From positions 1-39,076 of the IMG/VR virus record IMGVR_UViG_3300046836_000383: a stretch of DNA of 39,076 bases. One strand, 5' to 3'. This stretch comes from a virus. Of this stretch, positions 30,195 to 37,223 are shown piece after piece. The stretch's first letter is position 1. The number at the start of each line of letters is the position of its first letter. The notes beneath the pieces are model-generated. The model had not been told where the DNA came from. It was given only the letters and a program-made list of their open reading frames with translations, and did no database searches. The translations under genes were made by a program, and so were the position numbers.

Positions 30195-32651
30195 ATGGCG
30201 CGGTTTGAAGATTGCATGGGGCGGCTCAAAGCCGCGGCCAAGGGCACGATCAGCGAGGACGGCTTGCAAGCGCTGCTCGAGCAGTTGGAGTTGCGGCGCC
30301 AGGCGATCGAGCGACGCAGCAACGGCACCGTATCGGGCGGCTCGGCTTATCGCGCGGCGGCGAAGCTGCTCGGCGAGGAAGAGCGCCAGGCGGCGTTGAT
30401 AAAAGAGCGCAATGCGTGGATCAACTATCAGCGCCGGGTCGAGCGGCGACAACGCATCGAAGCGAGCGGCGATCCCGCGCTCGGCATTCAATCGACGATC
30501 GCCGGCGTCAACACGCCGATCGCTGGCGGGCGTATGAGCGCCGAAGCAGATTGGAAATCGCTGTCGAAAACATGGACCGGCGGCCTGACGCAAGAATTGC
30601 AGAAAGAAAATCTCTTCGGCGTCGCGCGCTCGGGCCAGGTGGAGCGCGAATGGGTCAACGAGCTCGCCGAGCTCAACAAGGGCAAGAACGGCCAGCCGGG
30701 CATCACCAAGAGCGCGCCGGGGCTGGCGATCGCTAAGATCGTGCAACGCTGGCAGCAAGTGGCAAAACAGGCGCTCAACGATGCCGGCGCGTGGATCGAC
30801 GACTATGCCGGCTATGTCACGCGCACCGCGCACGATGCCAACGCGATTTTGAAGGCCGGTTACGACCAATGGCGCGAGACGGCACTACAGAATCTCGATA
30901 AGGACCGGACGTTCGGCGGCATCGCCGATCCCGAGAAATTCTTGCGCGGCGTCTATGGCGGGCTCTCGACCGGCATTCACATGACCGAGGAATTCCGCGG
31001 CTTCAAAGATCCCGCGTTCAACGGACCCGGCAATCTCGCCAAGCGCATGAGCGAGCAGCGCGAATTACATTGGCTCGATGCCGATCACTGGCTCGCCTAT
31101 CAAAAGGAATTCGGCACCGCCTCGATCATCGATCAGGTCAATGCACAACTCGATCGCGCCGCGCGCTCGACCGCGCTCATGAAAATGTGGGGCACCAATC
31201 CGCGTGCCGAATTCGACAACGATCTTGCGTTCTTTCGCGAGACATGGCGCGACAAGAGTCCGGCGAAGGCGCTCGCGCTGCGCAGCAAAGAATGGTTCAT
31301 GTCCAATGAATTCGGCTATCTCGACGGCACCAACAACATACCGGCGAACGAGCTCGGCGCGCGCGTCGCGTCGACGGCCCGCTTGCTGCAATCGACGGCG
31401 CGGCTCGGCGGCGTGGCGTTTACGCATCTGGCTTCGGTACTGTGGACGAAACCGTTTGAGCTTCGCTATCACGGTGTCGGCTTGCTGCAAGGCTATAGCG
31501 ACACGATCGCGTCGCTGTTCCGCGGCCGCGGTAGTGGCGAGACACGCGAGCTCACCGATCTCTTGACCGCCGGCGTCGAGGGCATGCAACGCGATCTGCT
31601 CGCGCGCTTCAATCCCGACGACACGCTGCCCGGCACACTATCGAAGGTTGCCGGCACGTATTTCAAATGGACCGGCCTCACCTACCTGATCGATGGGCAA
31701 AAGACCGGCGCGTCCTATGTGATGTCGCGCCACCTTGGCCGCATGATCGATCGCAACTTCGCGGCGCTTCCCGAAGAGACACAGCGCAGCTTGCGCGTCT
31801 ACGGCATCAAGCCCGCGGAATGGGAAAAGCTGCGCCAGGCGCAAGACCCGCATAGCATCGACGGCCGCAGCTTCGTCACGCCCGATCTCGCGCGGCGCAT
31901 GACCGACGACGCGATCAAGCCGGCGGCGCGCGAGGATCTGGCGCAGCGGCTCGCGCTCATGTTCCACGATATTGCCGATCGCTCGATCGTCACGCCCGGC
32001 GTGTTCGAGAAAGCGCTACTCCTGGGCGGTACGCGGCCGGGCTCGGCGGCCGGCGAAGTGCTGCGCTTCCTGGCGCAGTTCAAGACGTGGCCGGTCGCGG
32101 TCGTGCGCCAGCAATTCGGGCGCGAATGGAATGGCGGCAGCGGCCGCACCGCCGGCACGATCGCCGGTATCGTTCACATGGCGCTTGCCGCGACGGTGTT
32201 CGGCTATATGCGCATGGTGCTGAGCGATCTCAGCAAGGGCTTGCAGCCGCGCGACCCGACATCGATGGCGACATGGGGCGCGGCGATGGCGCAAGGCGGC
32301 GGCTTCGGCATCCTCGGCGATTACCTGTTCGGCGAATACAGCCGATTCGGGCATAGCTTTGCCGAAAGCCTCGCCGGCCCGGTGCTCGGCACCGGCGCGT
32401 CAACCATCGTCGACATGTGGAACGATCTTAAGAGCGGCAAGGCGAAGGACGTGCCGCCCGAGCTCTTCCGCACCGCGCTGGACAACATGCCGTTTATCAA
32501 CATGTTCTATACGCGCGCCGCGCTGAATTACTTTTTCGCGTATCAGGTCGAAGAGGCGTTGAACCCCGGCTATTTGCGCCGCCTCGAGCAACGACAGCGG
32601 CAACAGCAAGGCCGCGAATATTGGCTGCGGCCGACTCAAGCGGTGAGGTGA
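30195..32651 (+). CDS. Large internal virion/ejection protein (T7 gp16 position)
   Basis: 818 aa. Mostly alpha-helical: N-terminal MARFEDCMGRLKAAAKGTIS, coiled segments to residue 90, then a long conserved region (ALNDAGAWIDDYAGYVTRTA, HWLDADHWLAYQKEFGTASI). Residues 395-440 (STARLGGVAFTHLASVLWTK) and 650-720 (TIAGIVHMALAATVFGYMRM, ILGDYLFGEYSRFGHSFAES) contain hydrophobic helices suited to inner-membrane insertion at ejection. No lytic transglycosylase catalytic pattern is evident at the N-terminus, unlike T7 gp16. Last of the ejection genes. Confidence 0.72.
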   Translation: MARFEDCMGRLKAAAKGTISEDGLQALLEQLELRRQAIERRSNGTVSGGSAYRAAAKLLGEEERQAALIKERNAWINYQRRVERRQRIEASGDPALGIQSTIAGVNTPIAGGRMSAEADWKSLSKTWTGGLTQELQKENLFGVARSGQVEREWVNELAELNKGKNGQPGITKSAPGLAIAKIVQRWQQVAKQALNDAGAWIDDYAGYVTRTAHDANAILKAGYDQWRETALQNLDKDRTFGGIADPEKFLRGVYGGLSTGIHMTEEFRGFKDPAFNGPGNLAKRMSEQRELHWLDADHWLAYQKEFGTASIIDQVNAQLDRAARSTALMKMWGTNPRAEFDNDLAFFRETWRDKSPAKALALRSKEWFMSNEFGYLDGTNNIPANELGARVASTARLLQSTARLGGVAFTHLASVLWTKPFELRYHGVGLLQGYSDTIASLFRGRGSGETRELTDLLTAGVEGMQRDLLARFNPDDTLPGTLSKVAGTYFKWTGLTYLIDGQKTGASYVMSRHLGRMIDRNFAALPEETQRSLRVYGIKPAEWEKLRQAQDPHSIDGRSFVTPDLARRMTDDAIKPAAREDLAQRLALMFHDIADRSIVTPGVFEKALLLGGTRPGSAAGEVLRFLAQFKTWPVAVVRQQFGREWNGGSGRTAGTIAGIVHMALAATVFGYMRMVLSDLSKGLQPRDPTSMATWGAAMAQGGGFGILGDYLFGEYSRFGHSFAESLAGPVLGTGASTIVDMWNDLKSGKAKDVPPELFRTALDNMPFINMFYTRAALNYFFAYQVEEALNPGYLRRLEQRQRQQQGREYWLRPTQAVR

Positions 32652-32654
32652 ACC

Positions 32655-34451
32655 ATGACCGTCACAAATCCAACCGTCATCTACACCTATCCCGCCAATG
32701 GCGCGACGACAACATTCCCCTATCCGCAAGCCTTCATCGCCCAAACCGATCTGCGTGTGTTGCTCTTTGACGCGAACGATCAGGCGATCGCGCCGCCGCC
32801 GGCGCTCAATGGCGGCGCGACCTACGACTATCACATTACCGGCGCGCCGGACGCGACCACGGGCGGTTATCCCGCCGGCGGCGCGGTCGTGTTCAACAAT
32901 GCGCCGGCGGTGCCGGTCGCGACGATTCAGATTGCGCGCATCCTGCCGATCACGCAGCCGGTCGCCTTCATCGACGATGCGGCGATCCCGGCGTCGACGC
33001 TCAATCTCGAGCTCGACCGCCTGACCATGATCGCGCAGCAATTGGATGCGGGCCTGTTCACGGAGAGCGGCGATCTGCCGCCGCAAGCGAGTCCGGAGTC
33101 TGCCGGCATGGTGCCGGTCGTGAAATCGGACGGCTCGGGCTATGAGATGCGCACCGCGCTGCTGCTCGCGACGGACCTCACCGCCTTTGATGGCACGGGA
33201 CACCGCATCGAAAACCTTCTCGCGCCGGTCGCCGTTGGCGATGCCGTGAATTTGGATTTCCTCAATACCGCCGTCAACTCGCTTGTGAGCTACATCGATA
33301 CCGGCGACGCCGCCGCGACCAATCACGCCGATGCCGGCGACGCCGCGACCTTGACCGCAGCGAACAACCATAGCGATGCCGGCGATGCCGCGAGCAAGAT
33401 CTATACCGATGCCGGCGATGCCGCGACCCTGACCGCCGCGAAGGGCTATACCGACTCGGCGATCGCCGGCACGGGCCAAGTACCAACACCGGCCGCCGGC
33501 GATGCCGATAGCGTGCTGACGGCGATTGGTGCCGATGATTATATCTGGGCGCCGATCGACGCCACGAAGATCGTCAAGGGCACGCTGAGCGCGCAGCGGC
33601 TTAATCTCGGGACACGGCTTGCCGCGAACGGGACGCTGCTCAATGGGCTGGCACCGCTGACCAGGTACAATCAAACGGCCGCATCGCCCACCAACACGGC
33701 TATCGATGATGCGATCAACGAATATACCGGCACGGGCGGCAATCATATTTGGAATTTGCCGGCTGTCGCGCCGGGCATGTGTCTGGCGATCTTGCTGCCG
33801 AACACGACGGCCACATGCACGATTATGGCAGCGGGAAGCGATGCGATAGTTGCACCAACGGCATCCTTCACCAATGCGGCGCCGTTGGTCATTCCGGCGT
33901 GCGCTAAGGGCACGCAACAAACCATCGTCTTGTCGGGGCAGGTCGTCCCGCCCGCGCAGGGAATTTGGACAGTCACTTCGGTTCCGCCTGAGATCGCCGA
34001 GGCGATGGGATGGGTGTCGACGCCGGTTTTATCGACAACCTTTTTGGGCGCGAACGCCGGGGTCAGCGCCGGCACGTGGGTAAGACCCGGCTTAACGGAT
34101 GTGTATTACGATTCTCATGGTTGGTGGCTGAATGGCCTTGCCTATAAGCCGCAACGGCCAGGTCAGTATTTCGTTTCGTGGAATGCTTTTCTTGGCGATA
34201 ACACCGTGGGGTCCGTCACAAGTTTTTATGTCGGCATTTTTTTGAACGGGGGCGCCAAGGATATTAAAGGCGTGTCGTCGAATGGCGCAAATTTCTTGCC
34301 TTCCATTAACGCTTGTTCGGCGAACGCCATCATCCCGATGAACGGCACGACCGATTATATCGAGCCTTATGTTCAGGTTAGCGCGGGCGCACCAACCTTC
34401 TTTGGTAATTCCGCTCCTTGCAGGCTTAGCATTTTCTATTTGGGACCGTAA
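32655..34451 (+). CDS. Tail fibre protein with T7 gp17-like N-terminus and C1q-like head domain
   Basis: 598 aa. Residues 8-135 (YPANGATTTFPYPQAFIAQT, DLRVLLFD, LNLELDRLTMIAQQ) match the virion-attachment domain of T7-type tail fibres. Residues 215-266 are an alternating 11/15-residue repeat built on DAGDAA, a likely trimeric shaft. Residues 270-470 form the distal shaft. Residues 470-598 (VYYDSHGWWLNGLAYKPQRP, GQYFVSWNAF, NGTTDYIEPYVQVS, CRLSIFYLGP) resemble a C1q/TNF-like jelly roll, the probable receptor-binding tip. The DNA for the tip is visibly less GC-rich than the rest, as for an exchanged module. Confidence 0.85.
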   Translation: MTVTNPTVIYTYPANGATTTFPYPQAFIAQTDLRVLLFDANDQAIAPPPALNGGATYDYHITGAPDATTGGYPAGGAVVFNNAPAVPVATIQIARILPITQPVAFIDDAAIPASTLNLELDRLTMIAQQLDAGLFTESGDLPPQASPESAGMVPVVKSDGSGYEMRTALLLATDLTAFDGTGHRIENLLAPVAVGDAVNLDFLNTAVNSLVSYIDTGDAAATNHADAGDAATLTAANNHSDAGDAASKIYTDAGDAATLTAAKGYTDSAIAGTGQVPTPAAGDADSVLTAIGADDYIWAPIDATKIVKGTLSAQRLNLGTRLAANGTLLNGLAPLTRYNQTAASPTNTAIDDAINEYTGTGGNHIWNLPAVAPGMCLAILLPNTTATCTIMAAGSDAIVAPTASFTNAAPLVIPACAKGTQQTIVLSGQVVPPAQGIWTVTSVPPEIAEAMGWVSTPVLSTTFLGANAGVSAGTWVRPGLTDVYYDSHGWWLNGLAYKPQRPGQYFVSWNAFLGDNTVGSVTSFYVGIFLNGGAKDIKGVSSNGANFLPSINACSANAIIPMNGTTDYIEPYVQVSAGAPTFFGNSAPCRLSIFYLGP

Positions 34452-34454
34452 ACC

Positions 34455-34898
34455 ATGACACTCAACGATCAGGTTCAAGCGTGGCTCGCGTCGCAAGTGA
34501 AATTCGGCGTGAACAACGTCGACTATTATTTGGTCGATCACGGCGACGGCCCGCAGATCGGCATGTGGAACACCGACACACTCGGCCCGCAGCCGACGCA
34601 AGCCGATCTCGACAGCGTGACGCCGCAAGCGGAAGCGATCGCCGCGCATCGCGCTGACGATGCTTATGCAGTCACGGTGCAAAGCTGGCTCGATGCGACG
34701 GCGCGCGAGTTTAATTACTCGGGCATAGTCGCCGCGTGCAGCTATGTCACATCCGCGAACGATCTCTGGAGGCGTCAGGCTGGTGCCTTTACCGCGTGGC
34801 GTGATGATGTGTGGGCGGCGGTGCTCGCGGCGTTCGATGCGGGCGGCGCCTATCCGCCGACAGACGCCCTGCCGCAGCCGGAAATCCCGACCGTCTAA
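34455..34898 (+). CDS. Tail-fibre-associated protein (chaperone/assembly type)
   Basis: 147 aa, four bp after the fibre gene. N-terminus NDQVQAWLASQVKFGVNNVD, then QIGMWNTDTLGPQPTQADLD; the C-terminal half VQSWLDATAREFNYSGIVAA, CSYVTSANDLWRRQAG, FTAWRDDVWAAVLAAF matches a phage tail domain with A...Y....SA.SYV.S....WR.EA.....WRD.VW. Proteins of this type follow fibre genes and are thought to be fibre chaperones or caps. Confidence 0.7.
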   Translation: MTLNDQVQAWLASQVKFGVNNVDYYLVDHGDGPQIGMWNTDTLGPQPTQADLDSVTPQAEAIAAHRADDAYAVTVQSWLDATAREFNYSGIVAACSYVTSANDLWRRQAGAFTAWRDDVWAAVLAAFDAGGAYPPTDALPQPEIPTV

Positions 34899-35128
34899 AA
34901 TAGGCGACGTTACACTTGACAGGTCGCGGACGGAGAGAAGAAGCGCGGGCGGGCTGATAGACACCGGAAGCATCATCGGCGCGGGACAAACGAGTCGGCC
35001 CAATTGGACCTGCCGTTTGAGTCTTTTTGGAATCCGAATCGACCCCCATAAGTAACAAAATTTTACCGCTAATCTGGTAAAATCCCTTGACAAGGGGCTC
35101 GATTCGAGTCCCTTGGGGGAAGGTAATT
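34899..35128. other. Intergenic region after the late genes with an inverted repeat
   Basis: ATTTTACC (35060-35067) and GGTAAAAT (35076-35083) are perfect 8-bp arms with an 8-nt spacer; the A/T runs on both sides could make this a bidirectional terminator or an operator. TTGACA (35087-35092) is a perfect -35 hexamer, but I find no good -10 at the right distance. No gene. Confidence 0.4.
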
Positions 35129-35398
35129 ATGGCATCATATCGCATCGAACTACTCTTTGACCGACGGGCGGACGGGTACTACCACGTCCACAGTCCCGCT
35201 TTGCCTGGGCTACAACTTGGCGGCATGGACCTGAAGGCGATCTGCGCTGATATCCCGGCCGTCGTCCGCGATTTGCTTTGGGAGGCCAAGCGAATTCGCG
35301 CCGATGAGGTAACTTGGCTACCAACTATTGAGGACGTTCAGAAGCAGTTTCCTGGAGAACGTGAAGTTTATCTCGTGAGCGCGAAGGACGCGGCTTAG
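35129..35398 (+). CDS. HicB-like antitoxin
   Basis: 89 aa from ATG 35129 (GGGGGAAGG upstream). Residues 2-60 (YRIELLFDRRADGYYHVHSP, ALPGLQLGGMDLKAICADIP) match the partial RNase H-like fold of HicB/DUF1902 proteins: a beta-hairpin with G.Y.v.sP.LPG, then a helix. The C-terminus has no obvious DNA-binding HTH. It would neutralise the partner encoded 4 bp downstream. This cassette lies after the fibre genes, where phages often carry extra genes. Confidence 0.7.
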   Translation: MASYRIELLFDRRADGYYHVHSPALPGLQLGGMDLKAICADIPAVVRDLLWEAKRIRADEVTWLPTIEDVQKQFPGEREVYLVSAKDAA

Positions 35399-35402
35399 TG
35401 GT

Positions 35403-35630
35403 ATGCCTCCGTCTTTCCTGCTCACCGAGTATGTCGAGCGGCAATTGACCCGGCGTAAGTGCCACAAGGTTGGCACTTACGCTACGGCGTCCCGATGGAT
35501 GACTAAACTCAACTATCCTTTCACTGTTCCGAACCAATGCGATCAGCAAACATTCGACGTGATCTTGTCGGCGATCTATCCGCATCTTGGAGATGATGAT
35601 TCGGCCGCGTCGCCGCCGATTGCGCCATAA
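35403..35630 (+). CDS. Possible HicA-like toxin
   Basis: 75 aa, starting 4 bp after the HicB-like gene. The product is basic in its first half (ERQLTRRKCHKVGTYATASR) and contains YPFTVPNQCDQQTFDVILSA, similar to the FTVP.....L...TL..IL end of HicA double-stranded-RNA-binding-like toxins. The usual G.SH(H) catalytic histidine motif is replaced by GTYATASRW, so toxicity is doubtful. Alternative: unrelated partner of a HicB-like regulator. Confidence 0.5.
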   Translation: MPPSFLLTEYVERQLTRRKCHKVGTYATASRWMTKLNYPFTVPNQCDQQTFDVILSAIYPHLGDDDSAASPPIAP

Positions 35631-35699
35631 TGCCCAGTAAACACGTCCAGCAGGAACGACAACAGCGACCCGGCCGTTTAGCGTTTCGAGGCGCTCCTC

Positions 35700-35846
35700 A
35701 TGGAAGCGCGCAACTATCAGTTTCACGATTTCGGCAACACGATCTATTCGGCGCCCAAGGTGGCATTGCATCGCAAGCTGCAAGCCTTGGCCGAGAAGGC
35801 AGCGGCCGGCGACTACGATAACGACCCGCCCAACAAGGCGGCGTGA
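35700..35846 (+). CDS. Very small hypothetical protein
   Basis: 48 aa from ATG 35700 with GAGG 10-13 nt upstream. Reads MEARNYQFHDFGNTIYSAPK, then LHRKLQALAEKAAAGDYDND. Protein-like composition; another frame open over the same bases is Gln/Arg/Gly-rich and less likely. No function assigned. Confidence 0.5.
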   Translation: MEARNYQFHDFGNTIYSAPKVALHRKLQALAEKAAAGDYDNDPPNKAA

Positions 35847-35879
35847 CGGGCGCCCGCGCCTGGTGGTAGGATCGCCGGC

Positions 35880-36128
35880 ATGCGGTTCCGAGAATATCGG
35901 TGGCGCCTCGAGGATTCGCTGGCGACGGAGATACGGATCGAGAGCCGGGCGAAGCTGCTCGCCCATGCGAATAAGATCCTTAACCCCTACGGCATCACCG
36001 TCGACAACAGCATGTTGCGCGTCATGCCCTATCGCGAGCGCGACGACCCGGCAGGCTGGCACGATCTCTATGTCGTGGCGATCGACGGCTATGGCGCGTT
36101 CGGCTTCATTGAGGGCGAGCCGCTATGA
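35880..36128 (+). CDS. Small hypothetical protein
   Basis: 82 aa; TAGGATC upstream of ATG 35880. Alpha/beta, e.g. LEDSLATEIRIESRAKLLAH, NKILNPYGITVDNSMLRVMP, LYVVAIDGYGAFGFIEG. The pattern helix-strand-strand suggests a small ferredoxin-like or effector-type fold, but I recognise no family. Coupled to the next gene (ATGA). Confidence 0.55.
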   Translation: MRFREYRWRLEDSLATEIRIESRAKLLAHANKILNPYGITVDNSMLRVMPYRERDDPAGWHDLYVVAIDGYGAFGFIEGEPL

Positions 36129-36334
36129 CGCCGCGCTGGCTGGCCTGTGCCGATCCAAGCCGCAGTTGCTATGAGATCGTCGTGGAGCGCGGTTTCGTGA
36201 CCATTCGCTTTCTGCCTTGCGGGGTGATGAGTTATCACCCGGAGGACATCAAGCAGCGCTATTGCGCGCTGTGCCATTCGTGGGTGGAGAAGCGCGATGG
36301 CGAAAGGATCATGGGGACAGCGACGGCTCCCTGA
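36125..36334 (+). CDS. Small zinc-knuckle-like protein
   Basis: 69 aa with ATGA coupling. Residues 12-50 include CYEIVVERGFVTIRFLPCG and YCALCHSWVEKRDG; the CALCH.W motif near the end is frequent in small phage proteins. With C15 and C32 it could form one zinc site. Overlaps the next gene by 38 nt. Confidence 0.55.
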   Translation: MTPRWLACADPSRSCYEIVVERGFVTIRFLPCGVMSYHPEDIKQRYCALCHSWVEKRDGERIMGTATAP

Positions 36335-36663
36335 ATTGCACTCGGGCAAGCTCGAGAGCGACCCGCTGATGCCGTGCTGCGGCCGTATCGGCAACGGCTA
36401 CATCGCGGTCGACGGCACCGCCGACGCGCCCAAGCCGGGCGACTATTCCATCTGCCTCTATTGCGGCACCGTCCTGGGCTATTCGCTCGACGCCGAGGGC
36501 AAGCTCAGCCTCGCCCGTTTGAACGAGATCGAGGACACGCTCGCGCGCGCAGATCGATCCCGACATCCAAGCACGCGCTGCGGGTGTGGCGCGCCTGCCA
36601 GGACTCCCTCAATCTCGCAAAACCTCGGTAACGACAAATCAATGCTTTACCCAACTTGGGTAA
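36297..36663 (+). pseudogene. Zinc-ribbon protein gene with apparent frameshift in a (CG)n run
   Basis: Starts at ATG 36297 with GGAGAAG upstream. The product has LMPCCGRIGNGYIAVDG and YSICLYCGTVLGYSL, a typical phage zinc ribbon, then LSLARLNEIEDTLAR. In the same frame the rest becomes SRHPSTRCGCG and reads on through the tRNA-like att sequence to 36764. Shifting by +1 in the CGCGCGCG run near 36551-36559 instead gives AQIDPDIQARAAGVARLPGL and a TAA at 36661-36663, inside the operator. I take the shifted version as ancestral. Mutation, sequencing error or programmed slip cannot be told apart here. Confidence 0.55.
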
Positions 36664-36664
36664 A
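36646..36664. promoter_or_regulatory. Best-conserved operator palindrome, next to attP
   Basis: TTTACCCAACTTGGGTAAA, a 19-bp perfect palindrome around one central base. It contains the 13-bp core ACCCAA-N-TTGGGT also present at 621 and 8500. It lies about 40 bp before the attachment site. Confidence 0.7.
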
Positions 36665-36704
36665 AATCAGCGGTTACAACGCGTTGAAATCGTTAGATAG
36701 TGGC

Positions 36705-36752
36705 GAGACTGCAAATCCTCGCACCCCGGTTCGATTCCGGGTCCGGCCTCCA
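36705..36752 (+). other. attP-like site: 3' end of a tRNA-Cys gene
   Basis: Shows an anticodon loop CTGCAAA (GCA, Cys; 36709-36715), a perfect T-arm CCCGG-TTCGATT-CCGGG (36725-36741), acceptor strand TCCGGCC, discriminator T and CCA (36750-36752). No 5' half (GGCCGGA-type acceptor strand, D-arm) is present upstream, and the anticodon stem lacks one base compared with a regular arm, so it is not a complete tRNA gene. Phages using a tRNA as attB carry this 3' segment to rebuild the gene. The integrase lies 470 bp away. Confidence 0.8.
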
Positions 36753-36781
36753 CTAACCCTTTGAAATATAAGGGACGATAA

Positions 36782-36942
36782 GACAGGCTTCCTGTCGTTA
36801 CGTGTCACTAAATGTCACTCGTGTCACTTTTTTTGATTTCGCAATTTTGGGAACGGCCCGGCGGGGGTGACGTGACGATCAGCGAACGGTCCCCTATACC
36901 TGTCTCCGCGTGTAACGCCGTGCATGCACGATGGCGTGTCAC
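36782..36942 (+). repeat. TGTCAC repeats beside attP (candidate integrase arm/Xis sites)
   Basis: TGTCAC at 36803, 36813 and 36822 (spacing 10 and 9 bp) and again at 36937, with two GTGACG near 36867-36876 in the reverse sense. GACAGG-CTT-CCTGTC (36782-36796) and the 12-bp palindrome CGTGCATGCACG (36919-36930) are in the same stretch. No gene between 36753 and 36965. The helical spacing suits accessory integrase or excisionase binding. Confidence 0.5.
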
Positions 36943-36965
36943 CGCCAACCGGGAGAGCCTTCGTA

Positions 36966-37223
36966 ATGATATTCTTGCGTTTACCAGAGCTCGCCCGATC
37001 GCCTTACTCGATCCCGTTCTCGCGCATGCACATCTGGCGCCTGGTGCGCGACGGTAAATTTCCGGCGCCCGTTCGTCTTGGCGAGAACACAATTGCGTGG
37101 GATGAGGCTGAAATTCTCGCTTGGCTCGCCGCGCGTATGGACGCGCGCAAGGCCGGACCCGGGGGCATGGTCGGGCCGCCCGCCCGCAAAAAGACGAAGC
37201 CTTTGGAGCGCGGCCGCCGCTAG
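36966..37223 (+). CDS. AlpA-family DNA-binding protein (excisionase/regulator candidate)
   Basis: 85 aa from ATG 36966, preceded by GGGAGAG; the longer frame is not needed. Residues 1-55 (MIFLRLPELARSPYSIPFSR, MHIWRLVRDGKFPAPVRLGE, IAWDEAEILAWLAARM) are a textbook AlpA/MerR-like winged helix. The tail is basic. Beside attP and the integrase it is the best candidate for the recombination directionality factor. Its TAG (37221-37223) overlaps the integrase TAG (37220-37222, minus) in CTAG. Confidence 0.8.
   Translation: MIFLRLPELARSPYSIPFSRMHIWRLVRDGKFPAPVRLGENTIAWDEAEILAWLAARMDARKAGPGGMVGPPARKKTKPLERGRR

Noticed and set aside
30195-32651. Lytic transglycosylase domain in the gp16-position protein
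   Set aside because: I looked for the catalytic Glu context (ESG/ES-F followed by GAxGLMQ) and found none.
32400-33920. 506-codon minus-strand ORF opposite the fibre gene
   Set aside because: Repetitive Arg/Gly/Ile sequence complementary to the fibre shaft repeats; no ribosome site and no domain.
34995-35010. CCCAATTGG as another operator of the ACCCAA family
   Set aside because: It lacks the central base between half-sites, which would change their helical spacing, and is only a short match.
36640-36752. Complete tRNA-Cys gene
   Set aside because: No 5' acceptor strand or D-arm can be found upstream and the anticodon stem lacks a base; only the 3' part is present, as in attP.
36297-36764. 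155-residue ORF extending across the tRNA-like segment
   Set aside because: The last third encodes the tRNA 3' end and the operator in a frame with poor protein character; the gene more likely ends at 36663 after a shift.
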